Assembly (NCBI RefSeq): GCF_014284235.1
Contig: NZ_JACOGD010000009.1
Span: forward strand, 96,078 to 160,077
Direction: 5' to 3'
Source: Cognatundibacterium curvum
Lineage (GTDB): Bacteria > Pseudomonadota > Gammaproteobacteria > Burkholderiales > Burkholderiaceae_D
Length of the DNA: 64,000 bases
Position 1 is the first letter of the stretch. Each line of letters starts with the position of its first letter. Positions 25,188 through 34,011 of the stretch are shown here, in pieces. A program made the position numbers and the translations under genes. The notes under the pieces are model-generated. The model saw only the letters and a list, made by a program, of their open reading frames with translations, was not told the DNA's origin and made no database searches.

Positions 25188-27878
25188 TTACGCCTTGGGA
25201 GTACGCTGATCCGGCGGCGGTATCAGCGGCAGTAAGAGGTAAAACAAAGAGCCATGTCCTTCTTCGCTCTTAAAGCCAATTTTTCCGCCCATTTTTTCTA
25301 TCATTGTTTTACTCAGACTCAGCCCCAGGCCGGTACCTGCATATTTACGGGCTGAGGTGGCTTCTGCCTGAGTGAACTTCTGGAAAATACTGGATTTGAA
25401 GTCATCCGAAATACCGATACCATAATCCTGCACTTCCACCTTAACCCATTCACCACGCACTGACAGGCGCACATCAACCCTGGCTCTTTGTCCGGAAAAT
25501 TTAATCGCGTTCGACAGTAAATTAGATAGTACCTGTACAAAACGCTGGGCATCCACATGCACCCACAAGTCGGGTAATTGTTGTTGTGCCAGTTCCAGGT
25601 TCACATGGAAATTCTCGGCATAGCCCAGATTGGCTTCGATAGACTGATTGACCAGTTGCTGCACGATCTGGTCTTCTGCATGAAACTGCATGCCGCCATA
25701 TTCCAGTTTTTCAAAATCCAGAATATCGTTGATCAGCGAGGTCAGCCTGACCGCGTTGTCATTGGCCATATCCAGTAATTTTTGGGCCTGCTCAGGAATG
25801 TTTGGGGCTACCACGCCCTTAAGCAAACCAAGTGCGCCACGTATCGAGGTTAAGGGGGTACGCAATTCATGCGACACCGCCGATACGAACTCACTTTTTA
25901 ATTTATCTGCGCGTTTGATTTCGCTCAGATCATGCAGGATGATGACCAGCAAAGTCTGGGTGCCCAGGCTGACCCGCGTCATCGCCAGCTCCAGCGGAAT
26001 ATCATCGCCAGAACGTTGTCTGGCGCGGATTTCAACCCGGTTCGCCTTAGGCATGGTTGAGGTACTGTCGGTATTGGTGATTGCATCGATATGCTGATGC
26101 AGCGTCTTTTGCGCGCATTCTTCCGGGAACAGACTGAATAACTGACGTCCCTTCAGGCTACCGGGTGGAAAATGAAATAAGGCTTCCGCAGAGGGGTTGG
26201 CTGACTGTATCAGCCCGGCAGTATTACAGGTCAGTATGCCCTCGGCCGCATGATCCAGTATCGAACTCAGGCGTTCTTCGCTTTCATGTAATTCCGCTGT
26301 TCTTTGCTTCACCAGGGTTTCTACATTATAGGTATGAGCGCTGGTCATGAGCAGATAGGCGCCGAACAGGCCGGTGAACAGCAACCCGCCTACCATCGCA
26401 CTCCAGGTCACCCAGGAGATGTGTGTCTTCCAGTACAGTTGAGATGCTTGCACCAGGAATGCATATTGTTTGCCGCCGAAATGGATGGTGGACTGAAACT
26501 GAAAAGCCGGATCGGATGTGACGATGGTGTCGATGAATACCCCGTTTGATACCGGATAAGACAGATCATAGAATTTGATCAGCATATCGTTTTTTTCTTG
26601 CGGGCTCAGTGTTTCCTGGATCATGTCGGCGACCCGGAACATGCCGGCCGCAACGCCATCAAAGGCTTCGCGCCGTTCGGCCGGGGTAGAGATGGCATGC
26701 CCACGCAAATAAATAGGCACATATAGCATGACTACTTTTTGACCACGTTCATCGAGCATAGGATCGGTCGCGGTGATTTGATTGGTGTCACGCGCATCCT
26801 CAATCGCGTTACGGTGTCGCGTCACAGAGCCAAGGTCAAAACCAGCCAGATCAGGCGGGCTGTTATAAGGCTGCAGATAACGCATGGGGAAATACTCATC
26901 CCTGTCCCTGACAGGGTGGTAACGCTCGTTTTCATCTTTTTCAGTCAGTCGAAATGTAGGATAGCCTTCCGACGCGACGCTGCGCTCAAACTCTGATTTT
27001 TGTGCATGCCTGACCAGTGGTACCCAGGTCAGCAAACCGATCGCAGGATTTCCTCTGAGTGCGTGTTGTACAAATGTCGCAAATTCCTCACGTTCCACAT
27101 GCTTGGAGCTGGAAAACAAGCGCTCTATGTTGTCCATGACGTCCGCATTGCTGTTGAGCCTGTTTTGTATGTTCTGGCTCATACGCTGGGCTTCCAGCCG
27201 GAATTCCAATTGTTGTTTTTGAGTTTCGCGATCGCGGATGAACAGAAAAGCGACCAGCACGACCAGCAGACACAGACTGAGCGGGACCAGTACATTGAAG
27301 CGGCGCGAGCGCCACAGGGCGGCGGGGCGTGCAAACAGCACCAACACCAGAGGCGTGGTAGTAATCACACCCAGTACATCACCCACCCACCACACCAGCC
27401 AGCTGCTATCGGATTCCGCACCACTCAGGCGCCCCATCAGACGCAGTGCAGTCACACCCATTGCACTGCTGATGAGTGAAACGACAACGGTACACAGGAA
27501 GAAATAAAAAATGTCGCGGTTGCTGTCCAGTACCAGCCTGTCCTTTAGCGTATGCCTTATCATGCGCTGCGCCGCTGCCGCCTGAAACACAGCGATCGCC
27601 GCCAGTATCAGCGCCAGCGATACCGTATCTATACTGAGTCCCGCGCTCTGGCTCAGACCCATAGACAGATGAAACAGGACTTGTCCGGCAAAGATAGCCG
27701 GTAACATACGTTCGCCAAATGACAGCACCAGTCCAAACGCAATCCCTGCCGCTGGGAACAGCGCACTTGAATAACCAGGTGGAATCGCCAGCAACATACC
27801 CAGTCTGCCCGCAGCCAGATACACTGCTGTTGCCAGCAAGAGCGGCACTAGTATTGGCTGGGACGATGACTTGGGCAT
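25188..27878 (-). CDS. MASE1/CHASE/PAS sensor histidine kinase
   Basis: Membrane kinase of 896 residues. Residues 1-200 form a MASE1 membrane domain (multi-helix, GRLGMLLAIPPGYSSALFPAAG). ~215-480 is a CHASE extracytoplasmic sensor between two helices, ~530-650 a PAS domain, ~660-725 HisKA with phospho-His670 in VSHELRTP, and ~770-885 HATPase_c with GTGLGLSLSK. No receiver domain or adjacent response regulator. It starts 24 bases after the GspE-type ATPase gene, so it is probably co-transcribed with it. Confidence 0.92.
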   Translation of the reverse strand: MPKSSSQPILVPLLLATAVYLAAGRLGMLLAIPPGYSSALFPAAGIAFGLVLSFGERMLPAIFAGQVLFHLSMGLSQSAGLSIDTVSLALILAAIAVFQAAAAQRMIRHTLKDRLVLDSNRDIFYFFLCTVVVSLISSAMGVTALRLMGRLSGAESDSSWLVWWVGDVLGVITTTPLVLVLFARPAALWRSRRFNVLVPLSLCLLVVLVAFLFIRDRETQKQQLEFRLEAQRMSQNIQNRLNSNADVMDNIERLFSSSKHVEREEFATFVQHALRGNPAIGLLTWVPLVRHAQKSEFERSVASEGYPTFRLTEKDENERYHPVRDRDEYFPMRYLQPYNSPPDLAGFDLGSVTRHRNAIEDARDTNQITATDPMLDERGQKVVMLYVPIYLRGHAISTPAERREAFDGVAAGMFRVADMIQETLSPQEKNDMLIKFYDLSYPVSNGVFIDTIVTSDPAFQFQSTIHFGGKQYAFLVQASQLYWKTHISWVTWSAMVGGLLFTGLFGAYLLMTSAHTYNVETLVKQRTAELHESEERLSSILDHAAEGILTCNTAGLIQSANPSAEALFHFPPGSLKGRQLFSLFPEECAQKTLHQHIDAITNTDSTSTMPKANRVEIRARQRSGDDIPLELAMTRVSLGTQTLLVIILHDLSEIKRADKLKSEFVSAVSHELRTPLTSIRGALGLLKGVVAPNIPEQAQKLLDMANDNAVRLTSLINDILDFEKLEYGGMQFHAEDQIVQQLVNQSIEANLGYAENFHVNLELAQQQLPDLWVHVDAQRFVQVLSNLLSNAIKFSGQRARVDVRLSVRGEWVKVEVQDYGIGISDDFKSSIFQKFTQAEATSARKYAGTGLGLSLSKTMIEKMGGKIGFKSEEGHGSLFYLLLPLIPPPDQRTPKA

Positions 27879-27902
27879 AGCAATCTGTTCAGACAGCAGC
27901 GG

Positions 27903-29684
27903 TTAGACAAGTGATGAAGTCACTTTCAGGACTTCCTCCGCAGTTGTAAGTCCTTCTATAATTTTTTCAGCTCCGGCGATGCGTAAGGGCTTCATGCCAT
28001 CGCGTATGCTTTGTTGACGCAGTGCATGAATATCCGCATGTTCAGTGATCAGTTTGCTGAAGGGCAAGGTGACTGTCAATAGCTCATATAAACCAGTTCG
28101 GCCTAAATAGCCGGTCTGACGACATTCCGGACAGCCTACCGGACGATATATGGTCGCCGGTTTTTGCAGCGCCCATTCCTCGCTCAGTGAACTCCAGACC
28201 GGATCCGTGATGCTGCCATCCGGCGCTTTACAGTGTACGCACAGGGTGCGCACCAGACGTTGCGCCAGTATGCCTATGATGGTGGCTTCCAGCAGATAGT
28301 AGGGTACACCCAGCTCCAGCAGCCGCATGATGGCTGAAGGCGCGTCATTGGTATGCAGCGTAGACAGAACCAAATGGCCGGTCAGCGCAGCCTGGACTGC
28401 CATTTCCGCTGTTTTCAGATCGCGTATCTCACCGACCATGATGATGTCCGGGTCCTGACGCATCAGCGCCCGTATGCCATCTGAGAAATCGAGATCCAGC
28501 GCAGACTGCACCTGCATTTGATTGAAACTGCCTTCCACCATTTCTATAGGATCTTCGACCGTACAGACATTGACGTCCGGCGTCGCGAGAGCCTTCAGCG
28601 TGGTGTATAAGGTGGTGGTTTTACCCGATCCGGTTGGTCCCGTGACTAAGATAATGCCGTGCGGTTTAGCCGTCAGATGATCCCAGCGTTTCGCATCTTC
28701 CAGCGGAAAGCCCAGTTCCGGCAAGGTTTTGACCACCACTTCCGGATCAAAAATACGCATCACCATTTTTTCACCGAACACAGTAGGTAAAGTCGATAAA
28801 CGCAATTCGACTTCCTGCCCGGCGGCGGTGCGGGTTTTGATGCGGCCATCTTGCGGACGGCGTTTTTCTATCACATCGATACGACCCAGTAATTTGATAC
28901 GCGCTATCATCGCGATCATGACCGTTGCCGGTACCTGATATACCTGATGCAGCACGCCATCAATCCGGAAGCGGATTACCGCCATATCACGTTTGGGCTC
29001 CAGATGGATATCCGAGGCGCGCTGATCAAACGCAAATTGCCACAGCCAGTCTACGATATTGATGATGTGCTGGTCATTGGCATCTACTTGCTTATTGGAT
29101 TTGCCCAGCTCGACCAGCTGTTCCAGATTCTGACGTAAGCCCAGGTCATTGCCATTCGATTTACGTGCGTCTTTAATCGACTTGGCGAGTGAAAAAAACT
29201 GGCCTATGTATTGAGAAATATCGAGTGGATTGGCAAACACCAGACGAATGTCTTTGCGCGAAATCCTGGCGATTTCATCCTGCCATTCACGATTGTAAGG
29301 ATCTGTGGTCGCGACCACCACGGTATTGCCGGATAACTCTACCGGCAAGATATTGAAACGGGTGGCATAGGTAGCCGACATCACTTCTGAGACCGACGTG
29401 AAATCTATCTTCAGCGGATCTATCCGGTAAAACGGCAGGTGGACTTTACGGGCGGTCCATTCCGTCAGCCAGTCCAGCGTCAGCAAGGCATGCGGCGCTT
29501 TCGCAGATACAATTTTGCACTGTGCAGCAGCGGTCAGCGCATGCATGGCAGATGGCGCATTTTTCAGTATGCCTTGCGCCTCATTGAACTTTTGCTTGGC
29601 ATCTTCTTTCTGTATCAGGCCATCTGCCATCAACCAGGTAAAAATCTGCTGCAAATTCAGCTGCCGTTCCGGATTCGTTTTCAT
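27903..29684 (-). CDS. GspE/PilB-type secretion or pilus ATPase
   Basis: Type II/IV secretion ATPase of 593 residues. ~50-150 is a GspE N-terminal domain. The ATPase core has Walker A GPTGSGKT (349-356), Walker B DPDIIMVGEIRD (411-422), the His box TGHLVLSTLHTND, and a four-Cys zinc site C482/C485 and C518/C521. It is isolated: no pilin, GspF or secretin gene is near. Flanked on the same strand by a methyltransferase-fold protein (upstream) and a sensor kinase (downstream) with short gaps. It may drive a pilus or secretion machine encoded elsewhere, or serve a regulatory role. Confidence 0.9.
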   Translation of the reverse strand: MKTNPERQLNLQQIFTWLMADGLIQKEDAKQKFNEAQGILKNAPSAMHALTAAAQCKIVSAKAPHALLTLDWLTEWTARKVHLPFYRIDPLKIDFTSVSEVMSATYATRFNILPVELSGNTVVVATTDPYNREWQDEIARISRKDIRLVFANPLDISQYIGQFFSLAKSIKDARKSNGNDLGLRQNLEQLVELGKSNKQVDANDQHIINIVDWLWQFAFDQRASDIHLEPKRDMAVIRFRIDGVLHQVYQVPATVMIAMIARIKLLGRIDVIEKRRPQDGRIKTRTAAGQEVELRLSTLPTVFGEKMVMRIFDPEVVVKTLPELGFPLEDAKRWDHLTAKPHGIILVTGPTGSGKTTTLYTTLKALATPDVNVCTVEDPIEMVEGSFNQMQVQSALDLDFSDGIRALMRQDPDIIMVGEIRDLKTAEMAVQAALTGHLVLSTLHTNDAPSAIMRLLELGVPYYLLEATIIGILAQRLVRTLCVHCKAPDGSITDPVWSSLSEEWALQKPATIYRPVGCPECRQTGYLGRTGLYELLTVTLPFSKLITEHADIHALRQQSIRDGMKPLRIAGAEKIIEGLTTAEEVLKVTSSLV

Positions 29685-29715
29685 GACTGTTTGCGGTTTC
29701 AGTGGTTAGCCGGTC

Positions 29716-30531
29716 TTAATCCGGATCCGTCGCTGCTTTCAGACCATTCACCCAGGATTTCGCTGGTAATTTAGTCTGTGCTTTGATCTCATTGGCACGC
29801 TCATACAGTGCGGTGAAGTCCAGCTCTGGCTTTTGTTTGAATGCGATAGCGACCACGTTACCATCATGGACTTCAGGCAGGCACATGACGCTATCAAAGG
29901 CGAAACGCAAGGCTTTCAAATTCCGTTTATAACTAGGGTGCTCACCAAATAAATTGACCGTCAGGATGCCGTCATCTTTCAGGCAGGCAGCGCAAGCCTG
30001 GTAAAACTCAGCTGTATCAAGAACGGGACCTTTTGCCGTCGCGTCATACAGATCGACTTGTAAGGCATCAAAGCAAGCGTGGTTATTGCTGTCATTCACA
30101 AAATCGAGCGCATCCATTTCCAGCACTTGCAGACGCTCATCATTGGCCGGCAGCTTGAACATGCTTTCACAAATGCTGATCACAGCCGGGTTGAGTTCTA
30201 CGGCTGTCACCTGTAGTTCAGGAAACTGGCGATAACAGAATTTAGTCAGTGCGCCGGTACCCAGCCCAAGTTGGGCAACATGGACAGGCGCCTTGTTGAA
30301 TAGCATCCACGTCATCATTTGCTGCGCATATTCGAGTTCTATCGCATCTGGCTTACGTATTCGCATTGCACCCTGCACCCATTCTGTACCAAAGTGCAGA
30401 AAACGCACCCCATCCAGTTCCGATAAGGTGACTGGTGCATACCTGGGTTTACGGGGCGCTTTCTTTATCGCTGCTTTGGGGCCTGAGCGCAGATTGGCTT
30501 CTGCTTCGATTGATTTTCTTTTAATTAACAT
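29716..30531 (-). CDS. spermidine synthase-like methyltransferase-fold protein
   Basis: Protein of 271 residues with a Lys/Arg-rich N-terminus (~40 residues) and a Rossmann methyltransferase/polyamine synthase fold: VAQLGLGTGALTKF for the nucleotide loop, VTAVELNPAVI for the acidic strand end, and DALQVDLYDATAKGP in place of the polyamine synthase DSTDP motif. It resembles the SpeE family but lacks an N-terminal beta domain, so true aminopropyl transfer is doubtful. ATG 30531 chosen; no strong RBS. First of a leftward group with the GspE ATPase and sensor kinase. Confidence 0.75.
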   Translation of the reverse strand: MLIKRKSIEAEANLRSGPKAAIKKAPRKPRYAPVTLSELDGVRFLHFGTEWVQGAMRIRKPDAIELEYAQQMMTWMLFNKAPVHVAQLGLGTGALTKFCYRQFPELQVTAVELNPAVISICESMFKLPANDERLQVLEMDALDFVNDSNNHACFDALQVDLYDATAKGPVLDTAEFYQACAACLKDDGILTVNLFGEHPSYKRNLKALRFAFDSVMCLPEVHDGNVVAIAFKQKPELDFTALYERANEIKAQTKLPAKSWVNGLKAATDPD

Positions 30532-30626
30532 ATGGGTAATAAGATGTGTTCCTGTGTTGCTTTGTTCACACTGCAAGTTGTTGCAGGGAATTCTTGTTAT
30601 ACATTGTGCCAGAAGCAGACAGCAAG

Positions 30627-31136
30627 TCAGGAAAATTGTGCATCAAAACGTAATAATTGCTGCCATATCAATAGCTTCTTCTCAAAGCTCCAGCTGGCGT
30701 TGGCTGGGGAAGAAGAGGGCAGGATCAGGGTCCGAAAACCTTGTTGCTGGAAATGAGCTTGAATCTTTGCCGCAACTTTCCCGTTGAAGCCTATCCTTTG
30801 CAGACTTGGGAATTTATCCTGCAGCGCAGAAAAATCGTTCAGCTGACCCATACGTATCGCGCTGTCAAGGCTGCCTTCACGGTAGCAAGATGCGTAGATA
30901 TCCCACAAGCCTATGCCATGTGCCAGTAAGGAATCTGTCCTTTGCTGGTAGGGCAGAGCACGCAGATCCTGATTGAGCATTGCTGACAGCAGACGCCAGA
31001 ATTGATTTTGTGGATGGGCATAATATTGCTTCGCTTGCAGTGAAGCGATACCAGGAAAGCTGCCCAATATCATGGTATGCGTTTGTGCATTAATCAGGGG
31101 CGGAAAGCCTTGCAGCTCAGATTGGACAGATGTCAT
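30627..31136 (-). CDS. DNA-deoxyinosine glycosylase (UDG family 6)
   Basis: Base-excision repair enzyme of 169 residues that removes hypoxanthine from deoxyinosine-containing DNA. The family motif ILGSFPGIASLQAKQYYAHPQNQFWRLL is near the N-terminus, and LPSSSPAN supplies the second active-site loop. Length is normal. Separated by ~95 bases from the spermidine-synthase-like gene downstream, so co-transcription is possible. Confidence 0.9.
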   Translation of the reverse strand: MTSVQSELQGFPPLINAQTHTMILGSFPGIASLQAKQYYAHPQNQFWRLLSAMLNQDLRALPYQQRTDSLLAHGIGLWDIYASCYREGSLDSAIRMGQLNDFSALQDKFPSLQRIGFNGKVAAKIQAHFQQQGFRTLILPSSSPANASWSFEKKLLIWQQLLRFDAQFS

Positions 31137-31376
31137 TTCAGTGTTTGCGATTACGGGGGAAATCTAGCTTAGGGCGAAAGCTTGCCACTGGGTATTTTAT
31201 AGACAAATCAGCGCAGTAAAGTGCGATGGTACGCCAGGGCTGAAAATTTAAGACTATCGCGAATTCATTAGATGTATGCTGCGGGAGTCACCTATGCTGT
31301 CAACGTGAGCGCGATACTCTACGTTGTAACAGAGTGAACAGCGTGATGTTAATGAAACGGATAAAAGGAGTGCGTG

Positions 31377-31835
31377 ATGAAAAAATTTGTTGCCCTGAGT
31401 TTGATTACTTCGGTTGCTTTATTGAGCGCCTGTGCGAGCCCATCTAACTCCGGCAGTGTCTATCGTGCGAGCCAGACCCAGAATGAACAAAGCGTACGCA
31501 TGGGCGTGGTTGAGTCAGTGCGTGAAGTGATGATAGAAAAAGGCCAGAGTGGTGTTGGTACTGCTGCCGGTGCGGCTTTAGGCGGTATTGCTGCCGGTTC
31601 CAGTATCGGTGGTGGTAACGGTGCTGTCGCTGCGGGTATTGTCGGAGCGATTGCTGGCGGGCTGATCGGTCAGAAAGTTGAAGGCAATATGAACCAGAAA
31701 CGTGGCCTGGAAATTACGGTACGTCTGGACAATGGGGAAATGAAGGCTATTGTTCAGGAGGCTGACGAATTTTTCCGTGCTGGTGAGCGCGTGCGTTTGT
31801 TATCTAATGGACGTACCACCCGCGTCACCCACTGA
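31377..31835 (+). CDS. glycine-zipper outer-membrane lipoprotein (SlyB/Pcp-like)
   Basis: Lipoprotein of 152 residues: signal peptide with lipobox LLSACAS (Cys about residue 20), a glycine-zipper helix pair (GTAAGAALGGIAAGSSIGG...IVGAIAGGLIG), and a C-terminal beta domain (LEITVRLDNGEMKAIVQEAD) shared with SlyB/Pcp. Such proteins stabilise the outer membrane. ATG 31377 has RBS AAAAGGAG. It is single and ends in a clear terminator. Confidence 0.88.
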   Translation: MKKFVALSLITSVALLSACASPSNSGSVYRASQTQNEQSVRMGVVESVREVMIEKGQSGVGTAAGAALGGIAAGSSIGGGNGAVAAGIVGAIAGGLIGQKVEGNMNQKRGLEITVRLDNGEMKAIVQEADEFFRAGERVRLLSNGRTTRVTH

Positions 31836-31876
31836 ATTCCGTTCTGGTAGTTTGAGGTGTTGACTGAGGTTCTGAC

Positions 31877-31901
31877 AAAAAACAGCGAGCGGCTGTTTTT
31901 T
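31877..31901 (+). terminator. terminator of SlyB-like gene
   Basis: 10-bp stem AAAAAACAGC/GCTGTTTTTT with a 5-base loop and a T-rich continuation. Confidence 0.88.
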
Positions 31902-32027
31902 GTCTTTTCCCTGTTTATTGTTATTCGTAGAGAATCTCACGATAAACTGGAATGATGTAGCTGCGATTAATTCAGTGCTCCAGGTCTACTGTCGCTTTGA
32001 TCGCAGACTAATTTTTGGAGAGTAAAA

Positions 32028-32543
32028 ATGAAAAAGTACCCATTAGCGATCTTATTTGCATCGGCTTTAGTGTCATTTACTTCCTTCGCCCATGCTGGCG
32101 AGGTCAAAGTTACCTGGCAAGATCCTGATAAATACACAGATATTCGTCCGACCAGTGAAACACGTGAAGCTTTCCAGCAACGAGTGACCAAGGAACTCGA
32201 TGCGGTTTTTCAGGACTTGGCAAAAAAATTGCCAGATGGCGTGCAGTGGGAGGTCACTGTGACAGATCTGGATCTTGCCGGTGATGTGCGCCCGCCACAG
32301 GGTGCGAGAATCAATGATATCCGTATTGTCAAAGACTTGTATTGGCCACGTATGAGCCTGCACTACAAAATGAGCGATAGCAGCGGCAAAGTGCTGGCAG
32401 AAGCCAAAGAAGACATTAAAGATATGAATTTTCTCATGAGCAGCATGATCCCTTCAGGGCATACCAGCTTGCAATATGAGGAAAAAATGCTCACGGACTG
32501 GTTTAAAAAACAACAGCGTGAACAAATTTTTCCAAGTAAATAA
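32028..32543 (+). CDS. DUF3016 periplasmic protein
   Basis: Exported protein of 171 residues: signal peptide ending AHA, then a DUF3016 domain (VKVTWQDPDKYTDIRPTSETREAFQQRV...WPRMSLHYKMSDSSGKVLAEAKEDIKDMNF). Function unknown in the family. Strong RBS TTGGAGAG. Single gene with its own terminator. Confidence 0.88.
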   Translation: MKKYPLAILFASALVSFTSFAHAGEVKVTWQDPDKYTDIRPTSETREAFQQRVTKELDAVFQDLAKKLPDGVQWEVTVTDLDLAGDVRPPQGARINDIRIVKDLYWPRMSLHYKMSDSSGKVLAEAKEDIKDMNFLMSSMIPSGHTSLQYEEKMLTDWFKKQQREQIFPSK

Positions 32544-32642
32544 CTGATGACGGATGCGCTGATTTAGTACCTGTAGCCGGTAATCCTGGTGTGATTTCTT
32601 AGGTTTTCCAGCAAAAAAGATAAATAGTTTCTCATCTGAAAT

Positions 32643-32687
32643 AAAAAAGACCTGAAACCCGTAAAATTGGGCTCAGGTCTTTTTTTA
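32643..32687 (+). terminator. terminator of DUF3016 gene
   Basis: Stem GACCTGA/TCAGGTC with an inner CCC/GGG pairing, preceded by an A run and followed by seven T residues. Confidence 0.88.
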
Positions 32688-32710
32688 CAAAAACTGTTAA
32701 AGAGGCAATA

Positions 32711-33148
32711 ATGCCTGTATCTCTAGTCAAGCTACCTGGTGCAGTGATGAAAACAATCTTGTTTCGGTGTGGTACAGAGTTTCAGAGCGTCGATAATATT
32801 TATGTCAAAAACATTTACTCTGGATTTATCGAGGGGGTGGCAGACCCGAAAATCAATCAGGATATTGTGGCCGATTTTGTTCAGGATATCCGTCAGCGCG
32901 CCTGGCAAGGCAAGCCCTATTTGCTGTTCAGCGATATGCAAGACAATGCACATTACCCAGCCTTGCCAGAGTACGCCTGTGCTGTCAATTTGCGTTTTGC
33001 AGAACCTGTGCATCATCCAGATTGCCTGATGTCTGCCGCAACGCTGGTATGGTTTCAGCAACAGAATCCTATTCTGCATGGTTTTGATCTGACTGAGCTG
33101 ATCCGGGAGTTGCATTGGAAGGATGTCGCCAGCGATTTAAGCTGGTGA
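32711..33148 (+). CDS. hypothetical protein, 145 residues
   Basis: Soluble protein without signal peptide; not recognised. It carries YLLFSDMQDNAHYPALPEYA and a C-terminal helix (TELIRELHWKDVASDLSW). ATG 32711 has GAGG at good spacing; a second start at 32747 (MKTILFRCG) is possible. It follows the DUF3016 terminator and so needs its own promoter. Confidence 0.6.
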   Translation: MPVSLVKLPGAVMKTILFRCGTEFQSVDNIYVKNIYSGFIEGVADPKINQDIVADFVQDIRQRAWQGKPYLLFSDMQDNAHYPALPEYACAVNLRFAEPVHHPDCLMSAATLVWFQQQNPILHGFDLTELIRELHWKDVASDLSW

Positions 33149-33171
33149 ACCCAGCCTGAGCCGGTGCAGAC

Positions 33172-33207
33172 ATTAAACCTGAATTTAAACCTGAATTTAA
33201 ACCTGAA
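33172..33207. repeat. three tandem 12-bp repeats
   Basis: Unit TTTAAACCTGAA repeated three times (first copy one mismatch). On the minus strand the repeat supplies the last codons and TAA stop of the SprA-like gene, and it carries more in-frame TAA codons just beyond. Confidence 0.85.
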
Positions 33208-33793
33208 TATCAACGCCGCTCTTAGCCTGCAAACCGGATTGTGCCTGAGTCTTGTAAGCCTCTTGCATCTCGGCTGAACGTTGTAATTGTAGTGTTGCCA
33301 TTGCCTGTTGCTCCATATTGCGTGCCTTAGCCGCCACTGCAAAATCCTGCCCTGAGGGCTCAGCCGGTGCTAGAGCAGCTGCCTGTATGATTCTGGCCCG
33401 TTGTATGGTTTCCTGAGGCGTAGACCCCGCAGACGTATCAATATTCACCTCGCCGCCAACTGCGTAGCGTTGTCCGTCCGGACCTTTTTCATACACAAAG
33501 CTGGGGCCACCCGTCGCCAGACCACCGCTGGCAGCCAGATGAGCAAATTCATGTGCTCTGACTTCGCTATCCGTCGCCTTGAGCTGGCTGATTAAAGCTT
33601 TCGCCTCTTCACTGAGGGCGACCTGACTGCTGGCAGTTGAGGCTTTTGCTGGCTGATCCCTGGCATCACTGGCTTTATCCGTCTGCGATGCAGGAGAATC
33701 AGCGGATTTTGCCTCATTTGCAGATGCACTGGCTGCTGGCGCAGTGGGTGTGCGCTCAGCATAGACTGCAGTCGTAGGCTGAAGCAAGAGCAT
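33197..33793 (-). CDS. SprA-related putative metalloprotease
   Basis: Protein of 198 residues. The first ~70 residues are low-complexity Ala/Ser/Lys/Asp. The remainder matches the SprA-related family with the zinc motif HEFAHL (in EVRAHEFAHLAASGG) and the conserved GPSFVYEKGPDGQRYAVGGEVNIDTS. Members are predicted neutral zinc metallopeptidases of unknown substrate. No classical signal peptide. Downstream end overlaps the 12-bp tandem repeats. Confidence 0.8.
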   Translation of the reverse strand: MLLLQPTTAVYAERTPTAPAASASANEAKSADSPASQTDKASDARDQPAKASTASSQVALSEEAKALISQLKATDSEVRAHEFAHLAASGGLATGGPSFVYEKGPDGQRYAVGGEVNIDTSAGSTPQETIQRARIIQAAALAPAEPSGQDFAVAAKARNMEQQAMATLQLQRSAEMQEAYKTQAQSGLQAKSGVDIQV

Positions 33794-33941
33794 GACAGTT
33801 GGGCTGTAGGTTTAGGGCTGCCTTCATCATAGTGGCGCGAGTGCTCACGCGCAAGGATAGTGTGGCAGCGAGTTGCTGGTACCGCGACTGAAAGAGCGAC
33901 CTGGTCAGCTGCCATTCTTTGTTCACGTGTTCTTGTAAAAT

Positions 33942-33968
33942 AAAAAAGCCCGTCCTGATGGGACGGGC
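33942..33968 (-). terminator. htpG terminator
   Basis: 8-bp stem GCCCGTCC/GGACGGGC, 5-base loop, followed on the minus strand by TTTTTTATTTT; 44 bases past the htpG stop. Confidence 0.9.
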
Positions 33969-34011
33969 CAGAGCGCATGACCGAAGCTGTATAGGGCTTC
34001 AGTTGCTTGCT

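Noticed and set aside
33175..33207. Tandem 12-bp repeats as a CRISPR array
   Set aside because: Units are contiguous with no spacers and no cas genes are in the window.
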